Origin: Vitellaria paradoxa
Taxonomy: Eukaryota; Streptophyta; Magnoliopsida; Ericales; Sapotaceae
Length of the DNA stretch: 64,000 nt
Assembly (NCBI GenBank): GCA_019916065.1
Contig: CM034244.1
Span: 28,450,471-28,514,470, forward strand
Direction: 5' to 3'
The notes under the pieces were generated by a model. That model did not search any database, had not been told where the DNA came from, and saw only the letters and a list, made by a program, of their open reading frames with translations. This document shows positions 24,663 through 34,051 of this stretch, piece by piece. Position 1 is the first letter of the stretch, and each line of letters starts with the position of its first letter. A program made the position numbers and the translations under genes.

Positions 24663-25503
24663 TGAAAATTCCAAACCCACAAATCACACACACAGTGAAA
24701 GTAATCACAAGAGAATAACGAGGAAACCTATCACAGGGAGAAAAACCTCTATTTACAATCCCACTATCAACGGGTTACAAGACTCTACTCAACTCTCTAC
24801 GAATCACTCGCACGAATCCTTTTGTCCCTCTTGCTCGAATCACTCATAAACCCTACAAGCCTTTCTGCCTCACACAGAAAGTGAAAAGAGAATACAAGAA
24901 AATTTAGAGAAAGAACATGAAAGCTCTCAATAATTAAAGACTCTTTCTCTAGGTCCCTATAATATGTTCTCCACACCCTTTATTGACAGAGTTGGTTTCA
25001 CATATATAGGGTTACACAAGGTTGCCCTAGTTTGGCAAAATAGGAAATTAAATCCGAACAAAATATTCATACTCGATCCCTCGCGCTCCCATCCTCCAGC
25101 CTGCGACCTGCACTGGAATTTTATGCTTTAGGAAATAATACTGGCGCCTCGCTCTCCCATCCTCCTACCTGTGACCTCACTGGAATTTCTGGGACACCTT
25201 AGCGCACCAGCGCGCTCCCTGTGAGCTGCCTGCGTGCTTGGAGTGCACCCGCGCGCTCCCCGCGCCGTGCCTGCGAGGTACACTGGAATTTCATCCACAT
25301 TCCAGAAAGCTGCGTCGAATCCCATTAGGTTTTGTAATCCTTCACACCAATTATAATTCTTCAAAATCTTGGTCAACTTGATTCATTTTATCTCCTTAAT
25401 TGTTCAGAATTCTTCAAATCTTCAATTTGTATCACTTTAGGAAACTTTAATAGCATTCCTAATTTAACTAAGATTTTGATTGGATTTGCCACAAGACTTT
25501 ACA
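24663..25503 (-). repeat. 5' LTR of the SIRE-like copia element
   Basis: 841 bp, bounded on the plus strand by TGAAAATTCC and GACTTTACA, next to the primer site. It pairs with 14604-15460. A minus-strand TATA-like CCTATATATG at 25001-25010 is conserved in both LTRs and is the likely promoter of the element. Confidence 0.92.
25001..25010 (-). promoter_or_regulatory. TATA-like element of the copia 5' LTR
   Basis: The minus strand reads CCTATATATG, conserved at 14951-14960 in the other LTR. By position it would start transcription into R and U5 and then the gag-pol region. Inferred only. Confidence 0.45.
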
Positions 25504-27099
25504 CCCAGCATGGAAGCAAATGGATTAAAATATCCTAAGTTTTCTTTTGATTGTCGACATGTACGACTTAGGTTGGCTAGTGATGGATTTAATCCATTCG
25601 GGAGTATGAACAACAATTATAGTATGTGGTTAATAATTCTTGTTCCTTACAATCTACCCTTGGATGTGTATGAAAGAACCATATCTCATAATGTCTCTTC
25701 TCATACTTGGACTGAATGCTCCAGGGAAGGATTTTGATGTGTATCTTCATCCGTTGATTGATTTAAAACAGTTATGGGATGGTGTACCTACTTATGATGC
25801 TTTTGGTAAAGAGACCTTTCATATGCGGGCTGCTATTCTATGGACTATAAATGATTTTCCTGCCTATGCCTACTTATCTGGATGGAGTACTAAGGGTTAC
25901 ATGGCATGTCCAACGTGCAACGAGGATACCTCTTCCATAAGACTAAGTAAGATATGTTATAGGTCATCGTCGTTATCTACCACGAAATCATAGTTGGTGA
26001 AAGAGTAAGGCATTTGATGGTAAATCAGAATTTTGAGATAGGCCTGAGGAGATTTTAGGCGATGATATCCCAAAGCAATTACAATATGTTAAAGTTGATA
26101 ACCTAAAAAGCACCCGACAATAAAAAAAGGAAGCGTGAGGCAGAAGAGTTGAATTGGATGAAGAAGAGTATATTTTAGGAGTTACCTTATTGGCACAAAT
26201 TGAAGATACGACATAATCTCGATGTGATGCTTATTTAAAAAACATATATGACAATTTACTTGCACATTGCTAAGTATTGGTGGGAAGACGAAGGATACTG
26301 TAAAGGCTAGACAAGATTTAGCTGATATGGGCATATGTCCTGAATTACATTTGGTCCCAAATGGTTCAAGTCTTGTGATGGCCCCAGCAATATTCACTTT
26401 GTCACCGCAAGAAAAGCATGGCTTTGTGAATTCCTAAGATCAGTGAAATTCCCCAATGGGTTTGCCTCAAACATTTGTCGTTGTGTCAATGAGAGGGAAA
26501 GGAAGTTGTTGGGTTTAAAGAGTCATGATTGTCATGTGCTACTGCAATGAGTTCTGCCAGTTGGAATGCGTGGATATTTGCATAATGAAACGTATACGAC
26601 ATTAGTGGAATTATGTTTCTTCTTTAAAGAGTTATGTTGCAAGACGTTGAAAGTAAAAGTTCTCGAGCAACTCTCTAAAGACATTGTCGTTATACTTTGT
26701 AAGTTAGAACAGATCTTCCCACCCACATTCTTTGATGTTATGGTTCATTTGGCTGTACACTTATCACAAGTAACGATGGTAGGTGGCCCAGTGCATTATA
26801 GATGGATGTATCCAATTGAGAGATATTTAGGTACCTTAAAGGGTTATGTGAGAATAGAGCTCATCCTGAAGGTTCGATTGCTGAAGCATATTGTGAATGA
26901 ATCTCTGACATTTCTCTCTAAGTATCTTCATAGAATGGAGACTAGATTTAATAGAGGAGAGTGCAATGATGACAGGGTAGAGGAAGGTGGAGAAGAACCT
27001 AATATACCAGTTTTTTCACGTAAAGTTCGTCCTTTCAGCGATGAAAAATACATTACCTTGTCAACAAGACGTTCAAACCATGCATCGGTACGTGCTTAA
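25504..27099 (+). pseudogene. CACTA tnp2 transposase, 3' part with DUF4218
   Basis: Reading resumes after the copia insertion with WKQMD, then FDCRHVRLRLASDGFNPFG, MNNNYSMW, VPYNLP, and in a shifted frame APGKDFDVYLHPLIDLKQLW, RAAILWTINDFPAYAYLSGW and CPTCNEDTSS, all tnp2 landmarks. From about 26460 the DUF4218 module follows: LGLKSHDCHVLLQ, RGYLHNETYT, FFDVMVHLAVHLS, GGPVHYRWMYPIERYLGTLK and ESLTFLSKYL. Several stops and frame changes make it non-functional. The continuous part from 26566 is the best preserved (177 codons). An intron donor-like GTGTAAGT follows near 27329. Confidence 0.92.
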
Positions 27100-27412
27100 T
27101 AATTGTGAGGGATTGGACAAATATCATAAGTATGTATTATTATACATGAAATGTTCTTACCTTTCGAAAAAAAAATACATAAAATGTTCTATTTGTTATA
27201 TTATTTTCTTATAATGTTATAATGTGTGCAATTGAAAACAATGACCATGTTAGAGAGTTAAACACAATCAATGCATCAAACATTGACATTTGACATGAGA
27301 AAGAGTTTCCAACATGGTTTAAGGAACGTGTAAGTATAATTTTAATTAGAAAGCCATTAATTAAATGTTAATATGCTTTAATTGTGACATGGGCATGGAT
27401 TGTATATGTAGG

Positions 27413-27870
27413 TTAAAAGCTTGTATTAGTTTGGAGGCCATGAAGTCACTGATGAAATTTATGCTTTAGCTATTGGTCCAACTTTAAGGCACGAAGTTAC
27501 GCAGTTGCATTGTTAATGGAGTAAGATTTCATACAAGTGAACGTGACAATCGACGTAAAAGTCAAAATTGTGGTATTGTTGTTGATAGGGTGTATGATAA
27601 TAATGACATTGACTTTTACGATGTGTTAACTGATGTGATTGAGTTACAATATGTAAAATGTTTTCGAGTTATCATGTTCCGATGTGATTGTTTGACGTAG
27701 ACAAGAAAGAAAAGAAATACAAACTGATAAATATTTTACAAGCCTTAATGTGACAAAGAAGTGGTATGCAAATGAGCCATTTATATTATCATCTCAAGCT
27801 AAACAAGTCTTCTACATAGCCATATGAAACTGGGAAACCAATGGTGAGTTGTGGAGAAGTTCACTCATAG
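27413..27870 (+). pseudogene. CACTA DUF4216 module
   Basis: After an acceptor-like TATGTAG at 27405-27412 the sequence encodes VNGVRFHTSERDNRRKSQN, GIVVDRVYDNNDIDFYDVL, ELQYVKCFRVIMFRCD and, further on, NEPFILSSQAKQVFYI, the usual order of DUF4216 at the C-terminus of plant tnp2 proteins. Stops and a lost frame mark it as decayed. Confidence 0.85.
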
Positions 27871-28369
27871 ACACTTGTATGATGTTCAGAAATAGAGACT
27901 ACTGATATGGAAGTTGAGGATGCATACCAAGAGCTTAAGTCGGTCAATGTGATCCAAGTGGATACACAATAGATTGGGACATTGTGTAGAAATGATCTTA
28001 ATCCACAAAGAATAATAATTAATGAAATCATGCTAGAACATTATGAATTTGATGATATTGAAGATGAAGATGAAAATCTTATTGAATATGCTGATGACAC
28101 AAATAATGAGAAGAAGGACAAGAGAAGAGTATTACTCAGATTAATTAGTCTATTCTAAGAAATTTAGATTAACTGGTTTATTCCAAGGTAATGGTATTGG
28201 TCTTTTTTTTAATGTCACTTGAATTTTTTTATGGTTTTTTGTGGTATCAAGATTTTAAAATTTTAGTAGTGTTACTTGAACTTAGTTTTAAATGTTATAT
28301 AAGATTTTTCCTATTTTTCATATTTATGTATCTATTCATTATTTATCATCTAGTAATAATTTTTTGCAG

Positions 28370-29843
28370 ATAGCACCAGGAAGAAATCTTAGACGAGAGT
28401 ATGGAATGATGGAGCTCAAGAAGATGAGGGGTTAAGCACTTAGCCAACTCAGGCATCGAGCAGTAGTGCTGGTATAAATCAAAGCTATATTCATTTATTT
28501 GTTTTATACTTTATGTGTATATATTTTTAATTATTTTCATATTTTTTTTGTAGGGTCCACCTCAACCACTAGATTAGTACGTGGACCCACCTAGGGCCTT
28601 GGCATAGATCATCTTATCAAGAAGACAAAACAACCCATGAAAGTAACTGTGGATCCTGAACAGGGACAGCCACTCGAGTGTGATGAGTCAGGTAAGTTAT
28701 CAATGGAGTGTGGTATTATTGGCAGTCATTTCCACCGTATAATCAACACTGCTACTACGGAATCAGTGAGAGAGAAGGAGGAGGCATTTGCATGCCTTAC
28801 AGTATTAATTTTTTTATGATAATATTTTGGTCATTTCTAAATTTTATATATCTTATTTATAGTCACGCATTGATATTGATGTGAGTCCGAGAGTGTGGGA
28901 CGAAAGAGGGTGGAGGACATTTTCAAGGCCTGACTGAGTGACTTACAACACAAGTGGCATAAGCAGTTTAAGAATATGATAGAGAAGACTCACTGTGGAG
29001 GAGGCAAGAGAGCATTGCCCATCCGATATATTGCAAGTGGATTGGGAGTAGCACATCGACAACAAATGGACAGACACTCATCACCAAGTTAATATAATTT
29101 ATATGAAAATGTATTAAAAAAATATATCTAATTATGACTTTAACGTTGAACATATTTTTTTTTTTGTAGGAGAAATGTTTGAAAAATGCATAGAATCGAT
29201 CTCATCAGACTGTTACACACTCGGTGGGTTCACGCGCATTTGTTCTTGCTCGTCATAGCATGGTAATTATTAGTTTACGTGCTTTATTTATATCATTAGT
29301 CTTGTGCTTATATATTATTTTTCATAGGTGGATCCTGAAAGTAATGAGCCGATTAGTTTCTTTGGATGGTGGAAACATGCGCATACAAACAAAAGTAACC
29401 AGTGGTGTTACCAAGGCGAGAGAGTTAAACGTAAGTTATTATAATTTCATCTGACATTGAAATTTTTTAGTTATAATTTAGTAATATTTTCACATTAATA
29501 ATAATGAATTTTAGGATGAGATGCAAAGAAAGGAATGAGCCTACCCCTGATGGCCTCGCCACATTAAGTGAGGATGAGGTGGAGATGCAAATTTTAGGGA
29601 GGAAAGCTGGTTATGTACGTGGGATGGGCCATGCCCAAAGCCTCCTTCAGTGCATAATCTTCACTGCTTGGGTTGTGCTACTTCAAGATCTCGTGAGGCA
29701 CAGCTTCAAGTAAACTTCAAAGTTTCATGGAAAAAATGGAAGATTGAGCGAAATGTCCTTTCCAATAAAGTCGATAATTTAATGCAAATGTTTGAGAGTT
29801 TCACTCTGCCAGAACCACTTCACCTACCTAGTGTTAGACATTA
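28370..29843 (+). pseudogene. Second CACTA transposase gene (Transposase_24 type), multi-exon
   Basis: Acceptor-like T-rich AG sites precede blocks starting at 28370, 28554, 28863, 29170, 29328 and 29515, with GTAAGT-like donors at 28690 and 29429. The blocks encode, in order, a basic leader, a GKLSMECGIIGSHFHRII segment, a DVSPRVWDERGWRTF segment, HSVGSRAFVLARH, VDPESNEPIS, and LSEDEVEMQILGRKAGYVRG. This order is that of the plant Ptta/En/Spm (PF03004) transposase, the usual partner of tnp2. Stops such as in LD-stop-YVDPP show it is decayed. Exon limits are my reading only. Confidence 0.8.
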
Positions 29844-30059
29844 ATAGTTAATTTTGAACTTAGATTTATTTTTGTTTATTTTATTTGTACACAATCTTAA
29901 TATTTTGGTTTTGTTTTTTAAATTTTGATGTTTGTTGTCGGATTGTTAACTTTTAAAATATGATAATTTTTACGTTCGGTTTTAATGTTGTAGCATGTAT
30001 AATATGTTTGGTATATATTGTAACAGGTTTATTTTATGTTTGATTTCATTGTATAATAT

Positions 30060-30480
30060 TTTTCCTTACTAGAAGTAACTTTTTTCCTCACTAAAATTCT
30101 TCTTATTGTACCCAGCCAAGCATAGACAAGACCAAATTTTCTGACAAAAACCAACTATAGGCGAGGAAATGGTACTTTCCTTGCTAAAACATAGAATTGG
30201 TGATGAACTATTTCTTCGCTAAAGGTGACTTTAGGTGAGGAAAATATAATTTTCTCGCTAAAAGGCGCTATTGGCAACAAAATCTTTCCTCGCGAAAAGA
30301 TAGACAGGTGAAGAAATCTGAATTTCCTCACTAAAAGTACAGACATAGGCGATATAAAAAACTACTATATAATTTTCTCGCTAAAAAGTATAGCGACTGA
30401 GCATAGACGAGGAAATACGCGAGGAAAAATATTCCTCGCCTATAGTTTTTAGCGAGGAATATGTTCCTCGCCTATACCTG
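30060..30480. repeat. CACTA right subterminal repeat array
   Basis: Counterpart of the left array: repeated GGCGAGGAA, TTCCTCGC and hairpins such as TATTCCTCGCCTATAG with AGCGAGGAATATG near 30425-30470, followed by the terminal TTTTCCTGTAGT. Confidence 0.8.
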
Positions 30481-30494
30481 ATTTTCCTGTAGTC

Positions 30495-31013
30495 CTCTCT
30501 CTCTCTCTCTCTGGGTGAAAATGTCTCTAAGTTGGATGAAAAAGTAGAAAGATAATAGGGATCTCTCTCCCTCTCTTGGTGAAAATGTCTTTGGGTTGGA
30601 TGAAAAAGCAAGAGGATCACAATAGAAAAGGGTACATGCATTCAAACCATATATACTCCCACCTCTCATCCAGTACATGCACCCCCATTAATTCCCCCAT
30701 CAATATCCTTAATTCTAAGTTTCTCATAAAAGTTCATCCATTAGCTAACTCTTGGCTTCCGCAACCTTTGCCACACTTCTCAACCAATAGGAATTCACCT
30801 TCTTTCTCACCCAATGAAACTAAAAAGCCACAATATATATACATACATCATATGCTAGCATAAATACATTTATTTAATTAAATAATATCACATGTCACAC
30901 ATAATTTATTTAAAACAATATTTCATATATTCAAATAAAATTTAAGTGAATTAAAATTTTGAATTTAAATATAATAAATTCATAACAAATACTAAAAATT
31001 TTAGATCTTTACA
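30495..31013. mobile_element. Solo LTR A, right segment
   Basis: It begins with the CT microsatellite that is the other half of the tract at 8917-8942 and ends GATCTTTACA, followed by GTTAT (31014-31018), the exact partner of 5100-5104. A 67-bp unit (TTGGTGAAAATGTCT... GGATGAAAAAG) is repeated twice near 30513-30610. Confidence 0.7.
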
Positions 31014-31018
31014 GTTAT

Positions 31019-31284
31019 AGGTCTAAATTAACTTCTATCAATAAAAGTCGAGTTATCAGGGTTTTAAACACAAATTGTATCCCCAGTATTTCATATCATA
31101 TTAATCTAAAATTTCACAGTAGTGTAAAGGAAACATTTTCTGAGATAACTTACTATCCTAACGCCAGTGCTTTCAGTTTACAATTTTAGCCTCAGACAAT
31201 CCAACAAGAAAAGAATTCCAATTTGTCTACATGGTGAGATGTTATGCTATTGCATCTATATGTATATTTTTTTATAGGTACAAA
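31019..31284. other. AT-rich spacer
   Basis: Short spacer between the nested elements and the duplicated blocks downstream of the U-box gene. No gene is seen. Confidence 0.5.
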
Positions 31285-32620
31285 ATTATTCATTAGAGTA
31301 ATGAGAAGTTTGTGGTAGGCATTACTTAGAAGAAAAATTACTAAACTGTAATTTTATTACTCAATTGCTATTTGCATAATTTAAAAGGGAAATATTTTTG
31401 TAATAATATTTTTATCCAAAAAATTGTAACAGAATGATAAGTCAATGACATTTTTAGAATGTGTATTTTGATCTGTTATTCTATTTAAAGAAATTAACCC
31501 GTAAGAGTGTTACACCATTCCGATATCCTTTTTAGGTTAAAAATTATAATACATGTCACTATTCGAATCAAATTTTAATAAAAAAAATGACAAACTAGCA
31601 TTTTTCTTCTTCTCTTTTATACACAAAAATATTTATAAGAGTAATGTGAGAAGTTTGTGGGGGCATTACTTAGAAGAAAAATTACTAAATGTAACTTTAT
31701 TACGCAAGTACTATTTGTATATTTCAAAAGTGGAAATATTTTTGTAATAATATTTTTATTAAAAAAAATTATAAGAGAATGACGACTGGATGACATTTCC
31801 ACAATAAATGTAATTGATTTGTCATTCAACTTAAAAAAGTTTAGCCCATACATCATTCTAATATGCTTTTTATATAATAATTATGATACATGTCCCTACT
31901 GGAGTAAAAATTGAATTAAAAAAAAAATGACATACTAGCATTTTTCTTCCAAACATCTCTCAAATATACCACTTATGACCAATCATATACTAAGAGACGA
32001 TGAGATGTATTCTTTTTCATTGTTGTCTTCTTGTCGTAACAAACAACTGGAAAAAGTTTACACACAAAATTAAAGTAAATTATGTTAAAAGCCAAAAAAC
32101 ATTTTTTTTTTTTACCTAGGTTCTTTTGTTAAGAGATAAACAGCAATATATATAAAGTGTTGCATAATTCAAAAGGGAAATATTTTTGTAATAATATTTT
32201 TGTACAGAGATTTGTAACAGAATGACAAGTCAATGATATTTTTAGAATAAGTTTTTATTGATTTGTTATTATATTAAAGAAATTAGCGCACAAAAATACT
32301 GTTACATCATGTTGATATTTTTTTCAGATTAAAATTATAATACAAGTCACTGCTCGAATCAAACTTTAATAAAGAAAATGATGAACTAGCATTTTTCTTC
32401 TAAACATCTCTCAGACATACTACATATGACCAATGATATACTAATAATTAAACAATGAGATATATATATATATTTTTCATTTTCTCCTTGTCCTAAGTTA
32501 ACAAAGAACAACTGGGAAAAGTTTACACACAAAATTAAAGTAAATTATGTTAAAAGCTACAAAACTTTTTTTTTTTTTTTCACCTAGGTTCTTTTGTTAA
32601 GAGATAAACAGCAATACAAG
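31285..32620. repeat. Three duplicated blocks downstream of, and into, the U-box gene
   Basis: Block 1 (about 31285-31615), block 2 (about 31621-32153) and block 3 (about 32158-32620) share GGGAAATATTTTTGTAATAA, ATGACAAGTCAATGA and the ACTAGCATTTTTCTTC ending. Blocks 2 and 3 also share GTTTACACACAAAATTAAAG followed by poly-T and CCTAGGTTCTTTTGTTAAGA. In block 3 that last phrase is the end of the U-box coding sequence. In block 2 (near 32115-32150) it is an orphan copy of the last 12 codons, with TAA in place of the TGA stop. Confidence 0.85.
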
Positions 32621-33794
32621 GGGAGTTGTTCCAAATCTGAGAGTGCAACCTAAGGACCTCTTTAGCCTTTTTCTTTAAATACAATGGGGAGTCAGCTTGA
32701 AGTACCATGCAAAGCTTTGACACAGCTCCCACCCGCAACATCTCCAGAAGAACATCATGGGTGGCAGAGAACTTAGCGATCAACGAAAGTATGCAAATCG
32801 CTCGATCATCGATCGCCCCCGAAACCCTCAAGATCCTTTTCGCAACCAAGGCGACGCCACCGGCGTGGCTAAGAAGCTTCGCTCTACCATCGGCACACGA
32901 ACACAAGCGAGCCAGAAGACAGAATATGAGCTCAGAGATCTTCTTTTCGGGCTTGTTATTGAGTTCAATCTCAATAAGTTCAAAAACTGCACCACTTTCA
33001 ACTATCTTCCACCTATTTCTTCCCCAGGGGCAGGCAACTATTAGGACTTGCAAAGCCGATTTTGTAGCTTGTTGAGATATGTTAAGTCTCAAAATCTTCA
33101 CCATTTGTTCAAAGAAATCGAGCTTTAATCTCTCTATGAGGCTGGAACTCACAACTTCGATGATCATTTTCAGGACTGAGGCCGCATCAGTTTTCATGGA
33201 AAATGATTCTTCGAATCGTAGAATCCATAATAAGGACTCGATTAGGTCGGAATTGTCCTTCACTAGCTGTTTAGCTTCCAAAGTTGGATTCCAAATGAGG
33301 TGGAGAATTTTCAAGCCTTCTTCGAGTCCATTGATTTCGCCCTCTTGGAAACACTTTGTGATCAACAAAACCATAGCTTCTATGGCTCCTGATTCCGCCA
33401 TGCAAACCCTATTCTTCTGGCTCTCTTCTGCGAGCTCTTCCATCTCCTTGAGCGCTTTGCTACGCGATTTCGGCGCGGTGAGATTGCGAATTAGCTTAGA
33501 GACGTGGGACTTGGTGAGAGGGGCCTTTGGGGTGGGAATTCGATCGACTCCGTGGCTAGCATTCGCGACGCACCATGCCTGGATTAGCCTGCGCAGCGTG
33601 TGGTTTGGCGTCAAGTCGGAGAGTCTGGGGATCCGCTGTTTTGTCACTGGGCACGTGGTGTCCCTGGCCGTCGACAGCCACCGCTCGATGCTTTCCCGGT
33701 CGTATGTTATGCCGGAGACTGTTGTCACGGGGTCCTTCATGATCTGAAGAGAAATTGGGCAGGTGAAATATTGAGGTACCTCAATTTCATCCAT
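32580..33794 (-). CDS. PUB22/23/24-like: U-box E3 ubiquitin-protein ligase, PUB22/23/24-like
   Basis: Intronless 404-residue protein and the only intact host gene seen. Residues about 6-78 are a U-box: VPQYFTCPISLQIMKDPV, GITYDRESIERWL, CPVTKQ and LTPNHTLRRLIQAWC, the surface that binds E2 enzymes without zinc. The linker NASHGVDRIPTPKAP is typical of the PUB22/23/24 clade. From about residue 90 onward the protein is helical and ARM-like (AESGAIEAMVLLI, ESGAVFELIEIEL, MLRVGAVSKLCMVLQ), used for substrate binding. Length fits the clade, whose members are about 400-460 aa. In Arabidopsis these ligases dampen pattern-triggered immunity and drought responses and are stress-induced. The same role here is inference. 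The start MDEIEVPQYF is the only in-frame choice before the U-box. The upstream region carries W-boxes. Confidence 0.95.
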   Translation of the reverse strand: MDEIEVPQYFTCPISLQIMKDPVTTVSGITYDRESIERWLSTARDTTCPVTKQRIPRLSDLTPNHTLRRLIQAWCVANASHGVDRIPTPKAPLTKSHVSKLIRNLTAPKSRSKALKEMEELAEESQKNRVCMAESGAIEAMVLLITKCFQEGEINGLEEGLKILHLIWNPTLEAKQLVKDNSDLIESLLWILRFEESFSMKTDAASVLKMIIEVVSSSLIERLKLDFFEQMVKILRLNISQQATKSALQVLIVACPWGRNRWKIVESGAVFELIEIELNNKPEKKISELIFCLLARLCSCADGRAKLLSHAGGVALVAKRILRVSGAIDDRAICILSLIAKFSATHDVLLEMLRVGAVSKLCMVLQADSPLYLKKKAKEVLRLHSQIWNNSPCIAVYLLTKEPR

Positions 33795-33830
33795 GTTATC
33801 TCTAGCTAAGAATAAAGATGTACCCGAAAA

Positions 33831-34051
33831 GATGTTTATATGTTACAACTATAAAGAATGGTGGAGTTGTGAAGGAAGAATTGGATTGTTTTGGAGATGA
33901 AGGGTGATAGCCAGATTCCAGCAAATTTATTTGTGGGTTTGAAGTCAAAACAAGAACAATTCTAGAAAAGTAAACTAATGTTTTTTTTGTTTTTTTTGAC
34001 CTTTCTTTAATTACCAGTCATACCTTCTGGTTGATGATTTTCGGTGGTCAA
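33831..34051 (-). promoter_or_regulatory. Upstream region of the U-box gene with TATA-like and W-box motifs
   Basis: On the minus strand CATATAAACATC at 33842-33831 lies about 40 bp before the start codon and could be a TATA box, giving a very short leader. Two W-box cores lie further up: TTGACC on the plus strand at 33996-34001 and GGTCAA at 34046-34051. W-boxes bind WRKY factors and would suit an immune-responsive ligase, but short motifs occur by chance. Confidence 0.35.

Larger units (their letters stand above)
14604..25503 (-). mobile_element. SIRE/Maximus-like Ty1/copia retrotransposon, 10.9 kb
   Basis: Two LTRs (14604-15460 and 24663-25503) flank a minus-strand internal region in the order gag, protease, integrase, RT, RNase H, third ORF. 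That order, with integrase before RT, is copia. On the minus strand the 5' LTR is followed two bases later by TGGTATCAGAGC, the initiator-Met primer site. A polypurine tract AAGGGGGAGAT abuts the 3' LTR. Flanks are CCTAG (14599-14603) and CCCAG (25504-25508), a target duplication with one change. The large size, long gag and envelope-position ORF point to the SIRE/Maximus lineage. All ORFs are broken, and the two LTRs differ by many substitutions and small indels. Confidence 0.92.
8943..30494 (+). mobile_element. CACTA (En/Spm-like) transposon, about 21.5 kb with nested insertions
   Basis: The left end is TACTACAAGAAATCA and the reverse complement of the right end is GACTACAGGAAAATCA, so the inverted repeats match CACTACAAGAAA-type termini with a changed first base. 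Subterminal regions at both ends (8960-9540 and 30060-30480) are packed with direct and inverted copies of GGCGAGGAA and TTCCTCGCC, the layout expected for transposase-binding arrays. Inside, on the plus strand, are a Transpos_assoc/tnp2 gene with DUF4218 and DUF4216 modules, and a second transposase gene of Transposase_24 type. The element sits in a CT microsatellite, so the 3-bp duplication cannot be read cleanly. All genes are broken. Confidence 0.9.

Noticed and set aside
33079..33747. 222-codon open frame antisense to the U-box gene
   Set aside because: It is the shadow of a well-supported coding sequence. It has no domain and does not suit plant gene structure.
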